Assembly: GCA_947173915.1 (NCBI GenBank)
Contig: CAMWGZ010000029.1
Coordinates: 1 to 10,398 of the forward strand
Direction of reading: 5' to 3'
Length of the DNA stretch: 10,398 bases
Source of the DNA: an uncultured Alistipes sp.
GTDB lineage: Bacteria; Bacteroidota; Bacteroidia; Bacteroidales; Rikenellaceae
Below are positions 6,142 through 10,398 of the stretch, piece by piece; position 1 is the first letter of the stretch, and the number at the start of each line of letters is the position of its first letter. The notes under the pieces are model-generated. The model ran no database searches and was not told the origin of the DNA. It saw only the letters and a list, made by a program, of their open reading frames with translations. The position numbers were made by a program, and so were the translations under genes.

Positions 6142-7167
6142 CTATCTTCCGGCCAGATGCTTCTCCCAGGCCCAGGCCGAAGCGAGGGTCTCGGCGAGGG
6201 TGCGCCGGGCCGTCCAGCCCAGCTCCCGGTTTGCCAGGGAGGTATCGGCCCAGATGGCCACGACATCGCCCGGACGGCGATCCGCGAACCGGTAGTTGAG
6301 CTTGAGTCCATTGACCTGCTCGAATGCCGAGACCAGTTCCAGCACCGATACGGGGCGGCCCGTTCCCACGTTGAAAATTTCGTAATCCTCCTTCATCCTG
6401 CCCTCCACCATGCGGGTAACGGCAGCCACGTGGGCGCGTGCCAGATCGACGATGTCTATGTAGTCGCGCAGGCAGGTGCCGTCCGGAGTCGGGTAATCGT
6501 TGCCGAAGATGCTCAGGCACGAGCGCTTGCCGATGGCCGTCTGTGTGATGTAGGGGACCAGGTTGTTGGGCACGCCGCGCGGCAGCTCCCCGATCAGCGC
6601 CGACGGATGGGCTCCGATGGGGTTGAAGTAACGCAGGGCGATGCCCCGGATCGAACGGTCGGAGGCGACCGTGTCGCGCAGCATGTCCTCGCAGATCTGC
6701 TTGGTGTTGCCGTAGGGCGAGGTGGCGGGGAGTCGGGGCGATTGTTCGGTCACGGGCAGTTCGGCCGCTTCGCCGTAAACCGTCGCCGAAGAGGAGAAGA
6801 GTATGTTGCAACCGCCGTGACTGCGGGCTGCCTCCAGCACGTTGAGTAAAGAGGTCAGGTTGTTCCGGTAATATTTTATCGGTTCGGCGACCGATTCTCC
6901 GACCGCCTTGAAGGCTGCGAAGTGGATTACCGCGTCGATTCGGTATTCGTCGAAGAGCCGCTCGACGGCCGCCGCATCGCAGAAGTCCATTTCGACGAAG
7001 GGAATATCCTCTTTGCCGGTAATCTGCCGCACCCCCTCGAAACCGCTCCTGTCGCAGTTGGACATGTTGTCAGCCACGACCACCTCATAGCCGGCTTCGA
7101 GGAGTTCGACGGTAACATGGCTGCCGATGTAGCCCGCACCGCCCGAAACGAGTATCCGTTTTTTCAT
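6142..7167 (-). CDS. galE: UDP-glucose 4-epimerase
   Basis: This encodes 341 residues, normal for GalE. It interconverts UDP-glucose and UDP-galactose using tightly bound NAD. The N-terminal VSGGAGYIGSHV is the classical GalE Rossmann motif, followed by VVVADNMSN. HFAAFKAVGESVAEP and YYRNN are GalE-specific. Catalytic residues are visible in FSSSATVYG (S125-S127) and PYGNTK (Y152, K156). The C-terminal part has LRYFNPIGAHPS, then TPDGTCLRDYIDI, and NVGTGRPVSVLELV, all standard. The start is the ATG at 7167, with an A-rich leader and no strong Shine-Dalgarno sequence. It lies 68 bp downstream of the wzz stop in the same direction, so it is probably the last gene of the - strand operon. No promoter was recognised in the gap. 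A cell copy serving general galactose metabolism could exist elsewhere; the context here points to polymer supply. Confidence 0.96.
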   Translation of the reverse strand: MKKRILVSGGAGYIGSHVTVELLEAGYEVVVADNMSNCDRSGFEGVRQITGKEDIPFVEMDFCDAAAVERLFDEYRIDAVIHFAAFKAVGESVAEPIKYYRNNLTSLLNVLEAARSHGGCNILFSSSATVYGEAAELPVTEQSPRLPATSPYGNTKQICEDMLRDTVASDRSIRGIALRYFNPIGAHPSALIGELPRGVPNNLVPYITQTAIGKRSCLSIFGNDYPTPDGTCLRDYIDIVDLARAHVAAVTRMVEGRMKEDYEIFNVGTGRPVSVLELVSAFEQVNGLKLNYRFADRRPGDVVAIWADTSLANRELGWTARRTLAETLASAWAWEKHLAGR

Positions 7168-7235
7168 GCTTTTGTCGCTTGATATTTCTTGTTTTTTCGG
7201 TCGTTCGCCGTCGAATATGAAGTCCCCTTCGTTCG

Positions 7236-8330
7236 TTACATGGAGGAACGGAGCCGTTTGCAGGTATCGCGCCCGAATAGCTCCCAGGCACTGCCCGCAC
7301 AGCCGAACAGGAAGACGAAGCCGATGAGCAGCTTGGCTTTGCTCGGGGCCGACTTGCGGAGGGGAACCGTCACGGGATCGATGATCGCGAAGACCGGTTT
7401 GGCCTGCTGCTCCTTGATTCGGGCCGCTTCCAGCTGGGTCGCCACCTGCGAATAGACCTGATAGGCCAGCTGCATCTCCTGTTGCAGACGCTCCCGTTCG
7501 GCCTGGACCGATTGCAGCACGACGTTTTTGTTCGAATCGGCATAGGCCGCATACTGTTGCTGGATCCGGTAGTAGTCGGCCTTGCGCTGGTCGCAGATCA
7601 CGGAGAGGTTCTCTGCATCCTGCCGTGCTTTCGAGGTCCGGTAGTCCGACATGTACTCCTTCAGGTGTTCGACCACCGCATTCATGACCGTTGCGACGAC
7701 CAGAGGATCCTGCATTTCGAGACCCATTTCCGTCTTTCCCGTTTTCTTGTCGATCTTTACGGTAATGCCGTTTGCAAAATACTTAACGACGGCACGCTCT
7801 TTCTCCGGCAGGTTGTACATTTGCAGGGGACCGGTCGGTTCTTCTTTCTTGCCCGCTACCAGCGAGATGCACCAGCCCAGAGCCTTGAAGGGCGCTTCGG
7901 TAATGTAGGACCACCAGGCTTTCTTCTGGTGGTTGAGCATGTAATCCAGCAGCGTCGTCCGCAGTTTTCCGTCGGCTGTTTCGACCGGAAGGTCGAACAG
8001 TCCGAATATGAAAGGGGTGGAGTGCACGACCTCGGGAAACATGCTGGCGTTGATCGCGTCCACGCTGTTGTCGAGGCTCATGCCCATCATGCTCGCGATG
8101 GAGCTGACGTTGCCTCCCACTTTCTGTTCGCTCTCGGGGGCGAGGACCGCCGATGCACTGTAGCGCTTCGGGATGCTGAATCCGACGATCAGCCCCAGAA
8201 CGGCACCCGCCGCGCAGCACTTCAGCAGAAAGAGGCGTGCGTTCCACAGGCGGATCAGCAGGGCCGTAAGGTCGATGTCGCTTCCTGCTGCAGAGCTTGT
8301 ATTATTGGTATTGTTGTGCGTATCAGTCAT
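7236..8330 (-). CDS. Wzz-type chain-length determinant / polysaccharide co-polymerase
   Basis: This encodes 364 residues from the ATG at 8330. A longer open frame continues upstream to 8897 but overlaps the export gene on the same strand, and the family N-terminus fits 8330. The N-terminus is polar (Asn/Thr rich), then DIDLTALLIRLWNAR leads into a first membrane helix at about 33-53, followed by IPKRYSASAVLAPE, typical of Wzz proteins. The middle is periplasmic, with a long Gln/Ala/Glu-rich probable coiled coil (roughly 235-310). PVFAIIDPVTVP is followed by a proline-containing stretch (P323, P329) and the second helix at about 334-351. There is no C-terminal tyrosine-kinase domain, so any BY-kinase must be encoded elsewhere. 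These inner-membrane proteins set polymer length and bridge to the outer-membrane exporter. The gene starts 11 bp after the export gene's stop. Confidence 0.92.
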   Translation of the reverse strand: MTDTHNNTNNTSSAAGSDIDLTALLIRLWNARLFLLKCCAAGAVLGLIVGFSIPKRYSASAVLAPESEQKVGGNVSSIASMMGMSLDNSVDAINASMFPEVVHSTPFIFGLFDLPVETADGKLRTTLLDYMLNHQKKAWWSYITEAPFKALGWCISLVAGKKEEPTGPLQMYNLPEKERAVVKYFANGITVKIDKKTGKTEMGLEMQDPLVVATVMNAVVEHLKEYMSDYRTSKARQDAENLSVICDQRKADYYRIQQQYAAYADSNKNVVLQSVQAERERLQQEMQLAYQVYSQVATQLEAARIKEQQAKPVFAIIDPVTVPLRKSAPSKAKLLIGFVFLFGCAGSAWELFGRDTCKRLRSSM

Positions 8331-8341
8331 ATCCGGTTGTT

Positions 8342-10398
8342 TTATTTGGCCAGCGTACCGATCGTCGCAATCATCGTCGCAAGCGATGCCGATGTTGTGG
8401 CGATGCCCATGATCTGTCCGAGGGTCGATTGGTGCTTGCGTCGCTCCGGAACGATTATCTCGCATCCGGGTTCCACGACAGCCTTGCTGTTGCGTTTGGC
8501 CCGGGCCACCGTACCGTTCATATAGACGATGTAGGACTTGCTCTTCTTGGCCCGGAAGCCGTAGCCTCCGGCCATCTTGATGAAGTCGCCGACCGTCATC
8601 GTCGGGCTGTAGGTTACGGTGTTGGGGTACATTACGTTGCCGGTAATGCGCACCGTATTGACCATTGTCGGAATGTGGAGCCGGTCGTCGGCGCGGAGCA
8701 CCAGATCGGCATTTCCGCCCGGATTTTTCAGGGCGGCTTCGAGGTCGATGCCCACGTAATAGGTGTCGGCAAGCTCCAGTTTCTTGACGTTGATGCTGTC
8801 CTGGGAGTTGTCGATTGCTTCGAGGACGGAGCGGCTTCGCGCCCGCTCCCCGGCTGTCATCGTGCGCAGCAGCCTTGCCCCTTTGACATAGGCCCATTGG
8901 GAGGTGCCGCCCGCTTTGGCCACCAGGTCGGAGAGCTTCTCGTTCTTGCTGGTCAGGACGTAGGGACCCGGGAAGGTTACCTCGCCGGTAATCGAGACGT
9001 TCTTCTGGGGATTGTAGGCGGGGCTGCGCCGTACGAAGATCTGGTCGTAGGGTTCGAGGATGAAGTTCGGCTTGCCGTCGATGACGAAGCCATCCTTGAG
9101 CGAGAAGGTAAAGGTCTCGGAGAGCGTGCCGGTCAGTTGGGTGGCGGCCGGATCCTTGATGCGGCGGCTCACATCGACCTTGACGACAGAGGCCGACTCC
9201 AGCAATCCTCCCGCCTGCATGATGATGTCTTCCAGCGTGGTGTTCTCCGCGAAGATGAACTCTCCGGGACGTGCGACCTCGCCGAATACCGTTATCTGCC
9301 CGATATCTTGCAGGTCGTGGATGCTCGCCACGAACAGCACGTCGTTCTTCCGCAGCGGAATGTCGGCGGCCGCACCCTCCATGATCGCCGCAATGTCGAT
9401 CGGGAGCACCTCCAGGGTCAGATCCTCTTTTTCCCGCTGCAGGAGCGCGCGGTTGGTAAAGGCATCGCCCTTGATGCCCTCGGCCTTGGCGATCAGCTGG
9501 CCGACGGTCGCGATTTCGCTGCCGAGTTCATAGATTCCGGGGCGATATACCGCACCCTTGATCTCGATCTTGTTTTCGAAGCGGTCGAGCATCGCACCGA
9601 CATCGATTGCGTCGCCGTCCCGAAGCGGGAAGGAGGCGTAATCGCGCTCCTCGATTGTGTGGACCTGATATTCGCGGCCGTTGCGGCGGATCATGCGCAG
9701 GCTGTTCCGGTAGGCATCGCCCGAAAATCCGCTCGCGTAGTCGAGCAGCTTCCCGACGGTCTCCCCCTCCTTCATTTCGTACATCATCGGGCGTTTCACG
9801 TTGCCCGAGATATCGACCAGGATCTCATAGGCGGGGACGATCACTATGTCGCCCTCCTGAAGCAGCATGTCGTCGGGCGACTTTCCCTTGAGGATGAACT
9901 CGTACACGTCGAGCGAGGCGATCTTCCGGCCGTTGCGGATCAGCTGGATATCGCGCAGCGAACCCAGGTCGCTCACGCCGCCGGCGCGATAGAGGGCATG
10001 GAATATGTTCGACAGGGAGGAGAGGTAGTAGGTGCCCGGAACGGCCACTTCGCCCATCAGATTGACCTGGATGCTCCGGATATTGCCCAGCGTGAGCTTG
10101 ATCTCCGATTTGGCATCCGAACCGTCGAGCGAGTAGATCCGGCCCAGCATGCGGCGCATGTAGGCATCGGCCTCCTTGACCGTCATGCCGTTCAGACTGA
10201 TCATGCCGAGGTCCGGAATGTTGATGGTGCCTTCGGGGGAGATGGTCTGGCGGATCGAAGCCTGGTTGGCCCCCCAAATGTCGATGATGACCTCGTCGCC
10301 CGGGCCGAGCCGGTAGTTGGGCGGCGTGGGGAGCTGCTCGTTCGGAGCGAAGGTAAGGTCCTTCGTGGTAAAGATATTGCGTCCGAATACGGCTCTTT
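8342..10398 (-). CDS. Wza-type polysaccharide export protein with multiple SLBB repeats, 5' end cut
   Basis: This frame is open to the right edge, giving 684 visible residues. An internal ATG at 10204 is not the true start because the export domain begins upstream of it. The visible N-terminal part contains PPNYRLGPGDEVIIDIWG, then ISPEGTINIPDLG, the standard polysaccharide export (Poly_export) domain. It is followed by at least six SLBB-type repeats, each opening with a G-x-V-x-x-P-like strand: GEVAVPGTYYL, GNVKRPMMYEM, GAVYRPGIYEL, GEVARPGEFIF, GEVTFPGPYVL and GNVMYPNTVTY. The extreme C-terminus, after PERRKHQSTLG, is an Ala/Ile/Thr-rich helix that may cross the outer membrane as in Wza. 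E. coli Wza has fewer SLBB-like domains (about 380 residues in total), so this is the long form common in Bacteroidetes. It would form the outer-membrane or periplasmic conduit. The signal peptide or lipobox lies outside the window. Confidence 0.95.
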   Translation of the reverse strand, partial: RAVFGRNIFTTKDLTFAPNEQLPTPPNYRLGPGDEVIIDIWGANQASIRQTISPEGTINIPDLGMISLNGMTVKEADAYMRRMLGRIYSLDGSDAKSEIKLTLGNIRSIQVNLMGEVAVPGTYYLSSLSNIFHALYRAGGVSDLGSLRDIQLIRNGRKIASLDVYEFILKGKSPDDMLLQEGDIVIVPAYEILVDISGNVKRPMMYEMKEGETVGKLLDYASGFSGDAYRNSLRMIRRNGREYQVHTIEERDYASFPLRDGDAIDVGAMLDRFENKIEIKGAVYRPGIYELGSEIATVGQLIAKAEGIKGDAFTNRALLQREKEDLTLEVLPIDIAAIMEGAAADIPLRKNDVLFVASIHDLQDIGQITVFGEVARPGEFIFAENTTLEDIIMQAGGLLESASVVKVDVSRRIKDPAATQLTGTLSETFTFSLKDGFVIDGKPNFILEPYDQIFVRRSPAYNPQKNVSITGEVTFPGPYVLTSKNEKLSDLVAKAGGTSQWAYVKGARLLRTMTAGERARSRSVLEAIDNSQDSINVKKLELADTYYVGIDLEAALKNPGGNADLVLRADDRLHIPTMVNTVRITGNVMYPNTVTYSPTMTVGDFIKMAGGYGFRAKKSKSYIVYMNGTVARAKRNSKAVVEPGCEIIVPERRKHQSTLGQIMGIATTSASLATMIATIGTLAK

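Noticed and set aside
6047..6811. - strand frame of about 254 residues overlapping galE in another frame
   Set aside because: galE is complete with all catalytic residues; this alternate frame is Arg/Pro/His rich and runs through the terminator.
7168..7235. Separate promoter for galE in the 68-bp gap after wzz
   Set aside because: No convincing Bacteroidetes -7/-33 pair was seen on the - strand; co-transcription with wzz is the simpler reading.
7482..8525. + strand frame of about 347 residues opposite wzz and the end of the export gene
   Set aside because: Shadow of the two real - strand genes; no recognisable domain.
8331..8897. N-terminal extension of the Wzz frame
   Set aside because: It overlaps the export protein gene on the same strand, is Arg/Gly/Gln rich without homology, and the Wzz family N-terminus begins at the ATG at 8330.

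Overview
The window looks like part of a surface-polysaccharide (capsule or exopolysaccharide) locus from a Bacteroidales bacterium. A Rikenellaceae/Alistipes-like host is the best guess, inferred from the fairly high G+C, the weak or absent Shine-Dalgarno sequences, the Wza-SLBB/Wzz arrangement and the FrhB-like/pyruvyl-transferase pair. The genus is not proven by anything here.

Layout, left to right. On the + strand, seven tightly packed genes form one apparent operon (1-6006): the C-terminal part of an FrhB/FdhB-type Fe-S/flavin protein (cut by the window edge), a polysaccharide pyruvyl transferase family protein, a DUF1919 protein, a WecG/TagA/CpsF glycosyltransferase, a UDP-glucuronate 4-epimerase-like SDR enzyme, a hexapeptide-repeat acyltransferase and UDP-glucose 6-dehydrogenase (ugd). 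Junctions are ATGA or TAATG overlaps or gaps of 2-10 bp. A strong bidirectional hairpin terminator lies at 6087-6122. On the - strand, reading leftward from the right edge, are a large Wza-type outer-membrane export protein with at least six SLBB repeats (5' end cut by the window), a Wzz-type chain-length/co-polymerase protein without a kinase domain, and galE. The two operons converge on the terminator.

How it fits together (inference from families): ugd makes UDP-GlcA from UDP-Glc, the SDR epimerase probably converts UDP-GlcA to UDP-GalA, and galE supplies UDP-Gal. The WecG-type enzyme adds a sugar to the lipid-linked unit. The acyltransferase and the pyruvyl-transferase-family protein probably add non-sugar groups. 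Wzz and Wza set length and export the polymer. Flippase, polymerase and initiating transferase are not in this window.

Most notable signals: a G10 tract inside the DUF1919 gene and a G9 tract inside the acyltransferase gene, both candidate slippage (phase-variation) sites. There is also a perfect 18-bp inverted repeat with a 5-nt loop inside the first, partial gene. The epimerase gene is visibly more G+C rich than the genes upstream and just downstream of it, suggesting a mosaic locus. No RNA genes, IS elements or CRISPR arrays were seen, and there is no gene-free stretch longer than about 135 bp.
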